A stretch of 64,000 nt of DNA from Embiotoca jacksoni (lineage: Eukaryota; Chordata; Actinopteri; Embiotocidae), in assembly GCA_022577435.1 (NCBI GenBank), contig JAKOON010000028.1, positions 1,116,001 to 1,180,000 of the forward strand, written 5' to 3'. Position 1 is the stretch's first letter; each line of letters starts with the position of its first letter. Under the pieces are notes generated by a model. The model had not been told where the DNA came from, ran no database searches, and saw nothing but the letters and a program-made list of their open reading frames with translations. Both the position numbers and the translations under genes were made by a program. Of the stretch, positions 28,445 to 35,021 are shown piece by piece.

Positions 28445-28674
28445 ATCAAAGAGATGACACTTTGATTGGTGACATTTTGTCAATAAAGTTTATTTATTCC
28501 CATGTTAAAAGCTTCGCTCTTATTTTGGTGGTGTGATGAATCATTTCTGTCTGTAATAACACTTCCTGTCTGCAGGTGGCGCCCAAACATGCCTCAGGTC
28601 AGGAGATAAAGTCTAGAAGAAAGAACAGACTCCAACGTGACACTTTGGTCTTCGGACACACAAATGGCTACACG

Positions 28675-28706
<32 letters not shown>

Positions 28707-30410
28707 CTTTAAAAGGCTGTCTGCATGTTACCAGTAAAATCCCAGTAATCAGAGGAGTCAGCAACCCCTTCATTAAGGTCAATGAGCTCCAAAACACTGG
28801 AAACACCGTCCAACCCCCAACATGAAGAGGTAAACAGCAAAACAAGAAAACAAAAAAAAACAACAACAGATAACACGAGAAAAAACAGATCAATCGTACC
28901 AGAGTATGTGTTTTATTTTGGAATTAGTCCACATTAACAGCAGTAGATCTGTGTGTGTGAGCAGTTCCTGTATGCAGTGCATCATGGGAGTGTTTTTACA
29001 AACATCACTGAATCACTGCAAAACTGAAGGGAAACTTAAAATTAGACAGATTCTCAGCAGCTTCTGAACTGGCTGTCTCTGGTTTCTCAGTGGATTTCTG
29101 GAGTTTTAATCAGAAGGACATCAGAGATAATGATATCAACAGGAAGTAGACGTCACACTGAATGTGAACATACATGTTTCATGTGTGTCCTCACCTCCAC
29201 ATGTTCTGCTCATGCAGCAAAATCAGAGAATTCAGGCTCATTAATCTCCACCTGCCTTGTTAGATCAGCTCGCTGCTGCCACCTGCTGGCTCCTATAGTC
29301 CCGCCCACTTTTACACCGTTTACTTCACTACTGCAGTACTATCAAGTACATCTGAGTGATGTTATACTATTGCAGTACCATCAGTATTATCTGATGTAAT
29401 TGTACTGCAGTATCATCAGCAGTATCTGACTGCAGTAATAGCACCATTAGTTGTATCTGACTGCAGTAATAGTACTGCAGTACCATCAGTACTATCTGAG
29501 TGTAGTAATATTACCATCAGCAGCATCTGACTGCAGTAATAGAACCATCAGCAGTATCTGACTGCAGTAATAATACCATCAGCAGTATCTGACTGCAGTA
29601 ATAGTACCATCAGTACTATCTGAGTGTAGTAATATTACCATCAGCAGTATCTGACTGCAGTAACAGTACCATCAGCAGTATCTGACTGTAGGACAGCAGA
29701 GCCTCTTCTGGAGCAGATAAACAGTAAACAGAGGGCCGAGCACTGCCACCACAGAAGAAGAATTGAATAAACAAACACACATATGGGTGCGATGTGAGTC
29801 TGGCTGCTGACTGCACAACTGAATACTGTGTTTCCTCCACAACTGTTTCATATGGTGTGATTGATCTGGGCGAGAGACGCAGACAGATGATGGATTATCA
29901 CCGAGGCTCACTCTGGGGGAAGGGAAGGGGAGGGGAGGGGAGAGGAGAGGGCTGGGGGCGGAGGGGGGGTTCTCTGATAAATTAATTAAAAATATTGTTA
30001 CTGAAATTTCTTCTTCTGCCAGGAGCTCCAGTTTTAATCTCAAGAGGTGAAGAAACGTATCAATACTATCAATACCCAGCAGGATCCTGAGGCTCCTTCA
30101 AAAATAAAACCACATTTGACCTCTTAACTCAGCAGGATTATAAGGCTCCTTCAAAATAAAACTCAGTCTGACCTCTTAACCCAGCAAGATCCCGAGGCTA
30201 CTTCAAAATAAAACCAAATCTGACCTCTTAACACAGCAAGCTACAGAGACTCCTTCAAAATAAAACCAAGTCCGACCTCTGTATTAATTCAGCAGGGTCC
30301 TGAGGTTTTTTCAAAATAAAACTGAGAGTCTGACCAATGTGTTAACACAGCTGGGTTTTGATTTAAAGCCTCCGGATAAACACAAGCTCATGTTCAGGGG
30401 CACCACTGCT

Positions 30411-30471
<61 letters not shown>

Positions 30472-31911
30472 GATGGTGATGGTGGATGAATTTCTGAAAT
30501 GAGCAGTGGAGTTCAGCTGCTTCCTGTCATGGCATTAGAATGAATTATCATGGCTGCCAGTGATCTCCAGCAGGCTTCATCCGCTGTGTTAACATCCAGC
30601 CTCTCAGCCCGACACCTCACGGCAAACATGTTTGACGAAGCACAAAGTCAAAGTCCAAATATACTGACGTCCTCGAGACGGATTTACACAGCAGATTACC
30701 AAGGACGCACTCCGCCATGTTGGAGGATTGTCCTCAGATTACTGTCGGAGGACGGAGACGCGTTCAACTAAAATCAGACCTGAGGAAAAGTTTTAATCTG
30801 GATTTTTTTTTTTTCTCCTTTGACTTTATGTTTGTAAAATAATTTGTGTCGAAATTAAAACGTTTTTTGTTTTTTTTATCACTTTTAAAAATCAAAAAGT
30901 CATTGATTTTAATAATTGTGCTTTTATTTTGAGCTGTGTGAAGAAGCACAGCTCCCACCGGTGGACGAACTGACTCATTACACCTGCACCTGTTCTGTTT
31001 GATGCTGATCAGGTTGATACTTTGACATGTTACTGCCCTTTAAAGGACCATTTAGCTGATTTCTACTGGTACTAGTAGTAATATACCTTCATACATGTGT
31101 ACTAGTAGAAGTATTTACCTTTGTACATGTCCACCAGGGAGTCCCTGAGCTCCTTGCTGGGGGTCCATGTGGACTGACTGCTCTCCTCTGGAGTCTCTGA
31201 ACTGGTTTCTCTGGAAAACATAAAACATACGTTCACATCAGATCTCTGCCGAGCACACTTGTGACATTTACCTGCTGTTAGACACACAGGCCTGATTAAT
31301 GAACAACAACACAAACACGCACAACTAACACATCAGTACGTCATGCGACTTCCAGTCAGTCACATTCAGGAAATGTTGTGAAGACTCTCCTGCAGCAGAC
31401 CAACAGGTCCTGTGTTCTTAAAGAAACAGGCAGCATTTACCCCCCCCCCCCCCCCACACACACACACACACAGACAGACAGGCAGACAGACAGACACACA
31501 CACACACACACACGCACGCACACACACACACTGGTCGAACTGGTTCAACTGCCAGTAGGACCAGTTAAACTGGGAATTACCTGCTGGAGACCAGTAGACT
31601 CAGTAGAATCAGTTCCACTGAGCGGTCTCCAGCTGGTCTATACATGTGATCACATGACCTCAGGTCGCATGACCTGTGCATCTTATTGGCTGTTTACTTT
31701 GGACCACACTGAGACCCAGAACCCCCCCCAGGATCAGCACACACTACTGTCTGTCACCTATTCTATTCTCAAACAGAACCAGAACCAGAACCTGTAGATT
31801 ATTGATTTCTTACTCCAGTTGCTGCTGCAGCCCAGTGATCTTCCTCTTTGCTCTCTGCAGTGCAAACTGAACATCCAACGCTCGGCTACTGCTGAAGTTG
31901 CCCGACGCCAT
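159..31911 (-). CDS. mipol1: mipol1, mirror-image polydactyly 1 coiled-coil protein (exons joined)
   Basis: Fourteen coding exons with AG/GT borders and matching phases: 31814-31911, 31119-31210, 26216-26291, 25926-25969, 24853-25240, 23454-23559, 21131-21236, 19698-19824, 16720-16753, 16463-16633, 10465-10512, 5808-5902, 2547-2727, 159-225. The start is the ATG at 31909-31911 (MASGNFSSSRALDVQF). Family-specific blocks are FLLKELDALREINNK (exon 6), LEEVLAAQKDRDQALMSRLL (exon 8), ITAQEMKAVMEERDGCVTKC across exons 10/11, and the end LERLVEVLRKKVGTGSLRAVI, very close to the C terminus of human MIPOL1. From exon 6 on the protein is almost all charged coiled coil; the N-terminal third is low-complexity and poorly conserved. 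Exon phases require one more exon (length 2 mod 3) between 2728 and 5807, which I could not locate; the located exons total 1633 bases. The family is linked by name to limb patterning and reported as a tumour suppressor; its molecular function is unsettled. The N-terminal exons 1-4 are assigned by phase and splice signals only, with less certainty. Confidence 0.88.
318..1285. repeat. minisatellite, ~20-bp unit TGTTTCCAGCTGCAGTGTCA
   Basis: Roughly 48 imperfect copies of a 17-24 bp unit built on GTTTCCAGCTGCA. Almost every unit carries the palindromic E-box CAGCTG overlapping CTGCAG. Units vary mainly in a T-run (CATTTTTTTG) or in AGTGTCAT/AGTGAAAT tails. Both strands show open frames of 60-150 codons here, but these are by-products of the repeat and not genes. 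It lies 90 bp upstream (gene sense) of the mipol1 terminal exon acceptor. Confidence 0.95.
2295..2325 (+). repeat. poly(A) tract
   Basis: Uninterrupted run of about 30 A. No retrotransposon body is recognisable just upstream of it, so the origin is unclear. Confidence 0.9.
4888..4970. repeat. (CA)n microsatellite
   Basis: About 41 uninterrupted CA dinucleotides; translated frames here are artefacts of the repeat. Confidence 0.97.
5082..5097 (+). promoter_or_regulatory. CTCF-like motif
   Basis: ACAGCAGGTGGCGCTC fits the CTCF core (CAGCAGGTGGCGCT type). Called from the motif alone. Confidence 0.4.
5560..5725 (+). mobile_element. fragment of LINE reverse transcriptase (Rex1/L2-like)
   Basis: The + strand reads FGAGPGSVFNL...VNIYLYADDILFYLNLR. 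YADD is the reverse-transcriptase active-site motif, and the spacing to the G-S-V segment (normally GSVLGPxLF) is as in non-LTR elements of fish. The frame is open for only 70 codons and residues are missing in the first motif, so this is a decayed fragment inside a mipol1 intron. Confidence 0.65.
6833..6870 (+). mobile_element. short LINE fragment (YADD motif)
   Basis: The + strand reads H-I-H-L-Y-A-D-D, the same reverse-transcriptase motif as at 5690, with no further recognisable flanks. Possibly a broken piece of the same insertion. Confidence 0.45.
7860..8340. repeat. imperfect tandem repeat, purine-rich, unit ~250 bp
   Basis: The phrase CTGACCTTTAACATGAGGAG recurs in variant form at about 7863, 7940, 8118 and 8328, separated by (GAG)n/(GGA)n tracts. 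The opposite strand gives long Leu/Ser/Phe-rich frames that are artefacts. Confidence 0.75.
8860..9575. repeat. minisatellite, unit GGTCTGGTTTGAGG with GGTCTGGTCTAGA
   Basis: A 12-13 bp half-unit (GGTCTGGT + variable tail) alternates to give a roughly 25-26 bp unit, about 25 copies, densest at 9150-9560. A longer degenerate phrase with 'gtctggtggttatttgccgg' flanks it at both ends (8820-8850, 8965-8990, 9115-9150, 9600-9640), suggesting an older, larger repeat containing the array. Confidence 0.9.
9640..9800. other. GC-rich block, candidate conserved non-coding element
   Basis: A compact, non-repetitive GC-rich segment with CCTAATTAAC and repeated TTAAT/AATTTAAT homeodomain-type cores in otherwise AT-rich, repeat-filled intron. 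No splice-bounded open frame. Conservation cannot be tested here. Confidence 0.3.
11230..11295. repeat. (GT)n microsatellite
   Basis: About 33 GT dinucleotides without interruption. Confidence 0.96.
12590..12800. other. GC-rich block, candidate conserved non-coding element
   Basis: Non-repetitive GC-rich sequence with GAGAGCGAGAGCGGGCG and a GGGGGAGATAATCCC segment (GATA/paired-type cores). No exon-like boundaries. Confidence 0.25.
13198..13775. repeat. minisatellite, 10-bp unit GGGTGTTACA
   Basis: About 55 units of a 9-10 bp monomer, with higher-order runs formed by 'gcagcagagtgttaca' and 'gtattactgcagta' variants. Three overlapping + strand frames of over 100 codons rich in CYRVLQGVT arise from it and are not genes. 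Confidence 0.95.
13870..14110 (+). mobile_element. 3' tail of a dispersed fish retroelement (LINE/SINE type)
   Basis: Contains the widespread fish phrases GGAGGTTTCTTCCTGTTAA, GGGTTTCTCTGTAT, TGTGATTTGGCGCCATATAA and the end ATAAAGTTGAATTGAATTGA, a short-repeat tail typical of 3'-primed retroelements. Only the 3' non-coding part is present. Confidence 0.7.
15627..15661. repeat. (CA)n microsatellite
   Basis: CA-repeat of about 16 units with a few CG/GC interruptions on its left side. Confidence 0.93.
17040..17600. other. GC-rich block, candidate conserved non-coding element
   Basis: About 550 bp of complex, CpG-containing, non-repetitive sequence in a repeat-rich intron. It includes GACCAAATTAAAG, CAATAAAGC, GTAATGAAAG and GGTAATGA type cores. 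A 135-codon minus-strand frame crosses it but has low-complexity Arg/Ala/Ser content and no splice logic with mipol1, so I do not call it coding. Confidence 0.3.
18585..18830. repeat. CA-rich tandem duplication
   Basis: Two copies of a block containing GCCTCCTCCATCAGGAAAAC followed by ACACACA and TTAACACGCAAAA (about 18652-18700 and 18740-18785), embedded in impure (CA)n. Confidence 0.85.
18910..19325. repeat. purine-rich (GAGGA/GAAGA)n tract
   Basis: Near-continuous polypurine on the + strand, with a 9-G run at about 18961-18970 and (GAGAG)n at 19073-19100, interrupted at 18975-19050 by TAATTAGATTTTCTGG. Lys/Glu/Arg-rich and Ser-rich frames are artefacts. Long polypurine mirror tracts can form triplex DNA. 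Confidence 0.9.
19951..20014. repeat. (GT)n microsatellite
   Basis: About 32 GT dinucleotides. Confidence 0.96.
20741..20787. repeat. (CA)n microsatellite
   Basis: About 23 CA units, preceded by a CGCGCG-type alternating segment (20709-20738) that could adopt Z-DNA. Confidence 0.96.
20925..20968. repeat. (GT)n microsatellite
   Basis: About 22 GT units, opposite in sense to the (CA)n 140 bp to its left. Confidence 0.96.
21430..21515 (+). mobile_element. LINE reverse-transcriptase fragment
   Basis: The + strand reads S-G-V-P-Q-G-S-T-V-G-P-L at about 21467-21502, the conserved GVPQGSxLGPxLF motif of non-LTR reverse transcriptases. Flanks are too decayed to classify. Confidence 0.55.
21808..23388 (+). 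mobile_element. Tc1-like transposon with full-length ORF
   Basis: A 1.58-kb element flanked by the TA target duplication (21806-21807 and 23389-23390). Its ends are inverted: CACTGCTCAAAAAAATAAAG at the left, and the same sequence reversed at 23369-23388 (TTTTTTTTGAGCAGTG on the + strand). Further inward GGGAACACTTAAACAACACA also matches inversely at 23350-23368. It sits in a mipol1 intron, antisense to the gene, with its right end only 65 bp from the mipol1 splice donor at 23453. Confidence 0.93.
22102..23127 (+). CDS. Tc1/mariner-family transposase (DD34E type, third acid replaced)
   Basis: An uninterrupted frame of 341 residues from the ATG at 22102, the usual start of this family (MRRRLQPTEAAQVVQLIQDG); a further in-frame ATG lies at 22066. 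In order: a paired-type helix-turn-helix DNA-binding region (residues about 1-115, with the basic GRR-type link), then the RNase-H-like catalytic domain. The metal-binding acids are visible as D152 (FTDES) and D243 (MHDNARPH). The third, expected as Glu in NPIEH, is Gln at residue 278 (codon CAG at 22933-22935), with the canonical 34-residue spacing. The family cuts and pastes DNA at TA sites in the nucleus. Loss of the third acid predicts a catalytically dead protein despite a full-length frame. Antisense to mipol1. Confidence 0.92.
   Translation: MRRRLQPTEAAQVVQLIQDGTSMHAVARRFAVSVSTVSRARRRYRETGQYTRRRGGGRRRTTTQQQDRYLLLCARRNRRSTARALQNDLQQATNVHVSAQTVRNRPHEGGTRARRPQVGPVLTAQHRAGRSAFAREHQDWQLLHRRPVLFTDESRFTLSTCDRRDRVWKRRGGRSAACNILQHDRFGGGSAMVWGGISLEGRTALHVLARGTLTAIRYRDEILRPIVRPYAGAVGPGFLLMHDNARPHVAGVCQQFLHDEGIDAMDRPARSPDLNPIQHIWDIVSRSIHRRHIAPQTVQKLTDALIQVWEEIPQENIRRLIRSMLRRCRECIQARGGHTHY
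23560..24852. other. mipol1 intron
   Basis: Contains a short dispersed-repeat tail (23820-23900), a complex GC-moderate block at 24130-24400 that may be conserved non-coding sequence (ACCTTAAAGG, GTAATAAAG, TAATTGAC), an AT-rich stretch and a (TAG)n at 24812-24832. No gene seen. Confidence 0.55.
23820..23900 (+). mobile_element. short dispersed retroelement tail
   Basis: GAGGACTTTAATGTGTTA...TGTGTTGTGATTTGGTGC...TAAATTGAATT is a diverged, truncated relative of the tail at 13870-14110 (same order of phrases). Confidence 0.6.
24853..25240 (-). CDS. mipol1: mipol1 internal exon with 12-residue coding repeats
   Basis: This 388-base exon begins after a TTGTCTCAG acceptor and ends at CAACAG|gtaagt, with phases fitting both neighbours. 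Near its start are five tandem 12-residue units of the form S-S-V-S-P-V-S-P-L-L-Q-R, the last two degenerate, encoded by a 36-bp minisatellite at about 25025-25200. The array is rich in Ser-Pro pairs and looks disordered. The exon has no counterpart I recognise in the mammalian protein, so it is a lineage-specific N-terminal expansion, or possibly an alternatively used exon. Confidence 0.75.
25286..25799 (-). mobile_element. solo LTR of an LTR retroelement
   Basis: Read on the minus strand this 514-bp block starts TGTTGTGGTAAATTATGC and ends GAATTCCAACA, the TG...CA termini of LTRs. A TATAAA box (25462-25467) is followed about 100 bp later by AATAAA (25363-25368), as expected for U3-R-U5. An (AT)n tract of about 36 bp sits near the U3 end. 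No internal coding region adjoins it, so it is a solo LTR. I see no clean flanking duplication (GACAG versus GGTAT), so boundaries carry some doubt. It is in the same sense as mipol1 and 46 bp from the 3' splice site of exon 24853-25240. Confidence 0.7.
25707..25744. repeat. (AT)n microsatellite
   Basis: About 18 AT units inside the solo LTR. Confidence 0.95.
26935..27430. other. candidate conserved non-coding block
   Basis: Complex sequence with CAGAGCTAATTGAGCGCGGC, TTATTATTCATG, AATTACAGATGTGATAATG and GCATGAATATTAATGACGG motifs, typical of homeobox/octamer-type cores. CpG-rich at 27375-27440. No reading frame with splice support. Confidence 0.3.
27775..28040. repeat. dispersed repeat, copy 1 of 2
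   Basis: Shares with 28930-29170, in the same orientation, CTGCAGTGCATCATG, ACAAACATCACTGA, TTTCTGGAGTTTTA and ACATCAGAGATAATGATAT. About 75-85 percent similar by eye. Likely an old mobile-element copy or local duplication. A mimic of a small exon around 27940-27980 does not fit mipol1 phases. Confidence 0.75.
28128..28440. repeat. cluster of CA/GT microsatellites
   Basis: (CA)n at 28134-28167, (GT)n at about 28247-28282 with interruptions, and (GT)n at 28401-28442. The CA and GT tracts are inverted with respect to one another. Confidence 0.93.
28566..28583 (+). promoter_or_regulatory. CTCF-like motif
   Basis: CTGTCTGCAGGTGGCGCC fits the CTCF core on the + strand. Confidence 0.35.
28930..29170. 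repeat. dispersed repeat, copy 2 of 2
   Basis: Second copy of the 27775-28040 repeat, starting at GTCCACATTAACAGCAG and ending at CACACTGAATGTGAACA, direct orientation, about 1.15 kb away. Confidence 0.75.
29273..29293 (-). promoter_or_regulatory. CTCF-like motif
   Basis: On the minus strand GAGCCAGCAGGTGGCAGCAG fits the CTCF core. Confidence 0.4.
29325..29690. repeat. minisatellite, ~31-37 bp unit with CTGACTGCAGTAATAGTACC
   Basis: About eleven imperfect units built from CAGTA(C/T)TATCTGACTGCAGTAATA and ACCATCAGCAGTATCTGA. Confidence 0.9.
30060..30345. repeat. tandem repeat, ~57-60 bp unit
   Basis: Five imperfect copies of a unit containing CAGCAGGATCCTGAGGCTCC, TTCAAAATAAAACCA and TCTGACCTCTTAAC. 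Confidence 0.9.
30413..30467. repeat. (GT)n microsatellite
   Basis: About 27 GT units. Confidence 0.95.
31211..31813. other. first intron of mipol1
   Basis: Contains a C-run followed by (CA)n and CAGA repeats (31440-31535), with a short run of repeated CAGTTCCACTG-type phrases after it. No gene. Confidence 0.7.
31440..31535. repeat. compound C-run/(CA)n/(CAGA)n microsatellite
   Basis: About 16 C, then CA repeats, CAGACAGACAGG, CA and CACG repeats. Confidence 0.93.
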
Positions 31912-32290
31912 CGACACACCTTTACCTCCCTGAACGCACCCCTGATGTCTCCTTGGCAACCCCTACACTGTACACCACCTCCCAGCGCTTCCAGGTCACA
32001 CAGAGCGGAGCTGCGATTGGCTGGAAGCCACAGACTCTGCATTATCAGCAGGTAAAATATTGATGAGCCGACAGGATTGGGTGACTCATGGGGAGTCACG
32101 TGACTCAGGTGTCGGGTCATACCCAGCACCCTGTTTATTTTCTGTCTGATGTCACTAGTGTTTTTAACCTGAATGAACTGAGGGATTTTTCTCCTGCTGT
32201 GACATCACACCAAGGGGCTGCTCTGATTGGCCGGTTTGAACGTGAACCTCAAAGAAAACACAGCGAGGACAGATTAATTGATCAACTCTG
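31912..32290 (-). promoter_or_regulatory. probable mipol1 promoter/5' UTR interval
   Basis: Only about 380 bp separate the mipol1 ATG (31911) from the poly(A) signal of the upstream same-strand gene (32291-32296), so the mipol1 promoter and 5' UTR must lie here unless there are further 5' exons. GC content is modest and no TATA box is clear. Confidence 0.4.
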
Positions 32291-32296
32291 TTTATT
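32291..32296 (-). promoter_or_regulatory. poly(A) signal of the glutaredoxin-like gene
   Basis: AATAAA on the minus strand, 37 bp after the stop codon at 32333-32335. Confidence 0.6.
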
Positions 32297-32332
32297 GATC
32301 ATTGAATAAATTAGTCAGTAAACTGCTGGTCG

Positions 32333-35021
32333 TCATGGTGTCTGTGTCACAGCGTCCTGCAGCAGTTTGTCCAGCAGTACGACGTCCACTCGATGTTTCA
32401 TCACAAACTGTCCGTTCAGGTGGAACACAGGTATGTCCCACTTGTACCTGTCCCACCACAGTTTGTTCTCCGGAAGGCTGATGTCCACCTGCTGCAGGAC
32501 AAACTGGAGGACGGACAGAGACACGTGTTACTACTGCAGGCACCGTGACAAAATACACAATAAAGAATCTATCTAACATCTAGAGTGTGAATGTACGAGA
32601 TGTTTAATAGTTTCAGTCTCACCCTGTGTCTGAGTGGCTGCAGCACTTCTTTGGCTTCATCACAAAGAGGACACGGATCCTGAAGACAAACACAATCTGA
32701 TTATATACACAGTCTGTAATCTGATTATAAACAGGCTGTAATCTGATTATACACAGGTTTTAAATACGCACATTATAATCTATTTATATAAAGAGGTTGT
32801 AATCTGATTATATGCAAAGGCAGTAATCTGATTATATACAGGGTGTAATATGATTATATACAAAGGCTGTGATCTGATTATAGAGTACCAGTCAAAAGTT
32901 TGGACACACCTTCTCATTCAATGGTTTTTCTTTATTTTATTTTTTTTCTACATTGTAGATTAATATTGAAGAAATCCAAACTATGAAGGAACACATGGAA
33001 TTATGTGGTAAACAAAAAAAATGCTCAACAAGCCAGAATATGTTTTATATTTTAGATTCTTCAAAGTAGCCACCTTTTGCTTTGATGACAGCTTTGCACA
33101 CTCTTGGCATTCGTTCAATCAGCTTCCTGAGGTCGTCACCTGGAATGGTTTCCCAACAGTCTTGAAGGAGTTCCCAGAGGTGCTGAGCACTTGTTGGCTG
33201 CTTTGCCTTCACTCTGCGGTCCAACTCATCCCAGACCATCTCAATTGGGTTTAGGTCGGGTGATTGTTGAGGCCAGGTCATCTGACGCAGCACTCCATCA
33301 CTCTCCTTCTTGGTCAAATAGCCCTTACATAGCCTGGAGGTGTGTTTGGGGTCATTGTCCTGTTGAAATCCAAATGCTGGTTCCACTAAGTGCAAACCAG
33401 ATGGGATGGCATGTCGCTGCAGAATGGTGTAGTAGCCGTGCTGGTTAAGTATGCCTTGAATTTTGAATAAATCCCCAACAGTGTCAACAGCAAAGCACCC
33501 CCACACCATCACACCTCCTCCTCCATGCTTCACGGTGGGAACCACACATGTAGAAACCATCCAATCACCTTTTCTGCTTCTTACAAAGACACGGCGGGTG
33601 GAACCAAAAATCTAAAATTTGGACTCATCAGACCAAAGTACAGAGTTCCACTGGTTTAATGTCCATTCCTTGTGTTTCTTGGCCCAAGCAAGTCTCTTCT
33701 TGTTGTTCTTCCTCAGTAGTGGCTTCTTTGCAGCAATTTGACCATAAAGGCCTGATTCACGCAGTCTTTTCTGAACAGTTGATGTTGAGATGTGTCTGCT
33801 ACTCGAACTCTGCGAAGCATTTATGTGGGCTCTAATCTAAGGTGCTGTTCATTTGCGGTTTCTGAGGCTGGTAACTCTAATGAACTTATCCTCGGCAGCA
33901 GAGATAACTCTTGGTCTTCCTGTCCTGGGCGGTCCTCATGAGAGCCAGTTTCATCATAGCGTTTGATTGTTTTCGCGACTGCACTTGAGGATACATTCAA
34001 AGTTCTTGAAATGTTCCGGATTGACTAACCTTCCTGTTTTAAAGTAATGATGGACTGTCATTTCTCTTTACTTAGTTGAGTGGTTCTTGCCATAATATGG
34101 ATTAGAACTGTAGTCAAATAGGCCTATTCACTGTATAGAACTGTGCACCAACCTTGCCTCTGCACAACACAACTGATGGTCTCAAACACATTAAGAAGGC
34201 AAGAAACTCCACAAATTAACTCTTGACAAGGCTCACCTGTCAATTGAAAACCATTCCAGGTGACGACCTCATGAAGCTGATTGAAAGAATGCCAAGAGTA
34301 TGCAAAGCTGTCATCAAAGCAAAAGGTGGCTACTTTGAAGAATCTAAAATATAAAACATATTCTGGTTTGTTGAGCATTTTTTTGTTTACCACATAATTC
34401 CATATTCATAGTTTGGATTTCTTTAATATTAATCTACAATGTAGAAAAAAATTAAAATAAAGAAAAACCATTGAATGAGAAGGTGTGTCCAAACTTTTGA
34501 CTGGTACTGTACACAGAATGTAATTTGATTATATAAAAATTATTTTATTAAAATAAAACTATAAAGGCAGTATAGCGACATAAAATAAAAGTATTTAAGA
34601 CAGAAGAGTCTGCAGAGGATTACTACCAATACAAATAATAGTAATAATACTCATATTAATACGAAAACTATTTTACCGTACTAACAACTAAATTCATGTA
34701 AAAGTAAATCAGGTCTGGAGACACATGTTTTTTTTACAGGACAATGACCAACAGAATCTGTTGGATTCACTTTACTGATCAGCAGTCTGTGGTGTCACTG
34801 TCACATGAAATCCTAGTATGTGCTGTGAGATAAGAGTTTTTCTCAGAGAACACAGTGAGTAAAGAGTTGGTAGAAACGAGGTTCTGAGAGGATGTTACCT
34901 TGGTGAACAGAGTGAGAGTGGGTAGATACGAGGTTCTGAGAGGATTGGGTAAAGAGTTGGTAGAAAACAGTCGGAGGAGCTGCAGAGCTGAAGGTCGACA
35001 CAAAGTCTTCAGAGAAAACAT
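32333..35021 (-). CDS. c5orf63: glutaredoxin-like protein, C5orf63/YDR286C homologue
   Basis: Three exons with phase-0 junctions: 34899-35021 (41 codons, ATG at 35019-35021), 32623-32679 (19 codons) and 32333-32503 (56 codons plus TGA). The 116-residue product matches the size of the human protein (about 115). The order is a basic, Ser/Leu-rich N terminus that could be a mitochondrial presequence; the first strand LPTLTLFTK; the thioredoxin-fold CxxC motif in DPCPLCDEAKEVL (C-P-L-C); and the block VDISLPENKLWWDRYKWDIP, with the cis-Pro loop D-I-P-V-F. The family belongs to the thioredoxin-like fold; its redox substrate is not established. The intron between exons 1 and 2 contains a Tc1 element (32881-34511). 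The gene is tightly followed by mipol1 on the same strand. Confidence 0.93.
32690..32880. repeat. minisatellite, ~28-bp unit GTAATCTGATTATATACA
   Basis: About seven imperfect units in the c5orf63-like intron. The array resumes at 34512-34540 on the far side of the Tc1 insertion. Confidence 0.85.
32881..34511 (-). mobile_element. degenerate Tc1-like transposon
   Basis: A 1.63-kb element between TA dinucleotides. The right end read inward is TACAGTACCAGTCAAAAGTT and the left end TAGAGTACCAGTCAAAAGTT, one mismatch. The inverted similarity extends far beyond the tip, to about 33150 on the left and about 34245 on the right (roughly 270 bp each). The right arm therefore carries an inverted copy of the 3' end of the transposase frame (GDDL.KLIERMPRVCKAVIK). 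It is a second Tc1 family, distinct from the 21808-23388 element. Confidence 0.9.
33045..34092 (-). pseudogene. broken Tc1 transposase
   Basis: The frame starts MARTTQLSKEK at 34092 but meets a TGA within the first dozen codons and a TAG soon after, with later frame changes. From 33560 down a 171-residue open segment shows GGGGVMVWGCF, QQDNDPKHTS and SPDLNPIEMVWDEL, so the second catalytic Asp and the Glu are kept. Stops near the start make the copy inactive. Confidence 0.88.

Larger units (their letters stand above)
26292..31118. other. mipol1 intron
   Basis: Contains short polypyrimidine and C-rich tracts (26910-26940), a complex block at 26935-27430, a duplicated 250-bp repeat (27775-28040 and 28930-29170), several CA/GT repeats (28128-28440), a CAACAA run (28677-28706), a 31-bp-type minisatellite (29325-29690), a 57-60 bp tandem repeat (30060-30345) and (GT)n at 30413-30467. 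No exon of mipol1 or other gene is evident. Confidence 0.6.
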
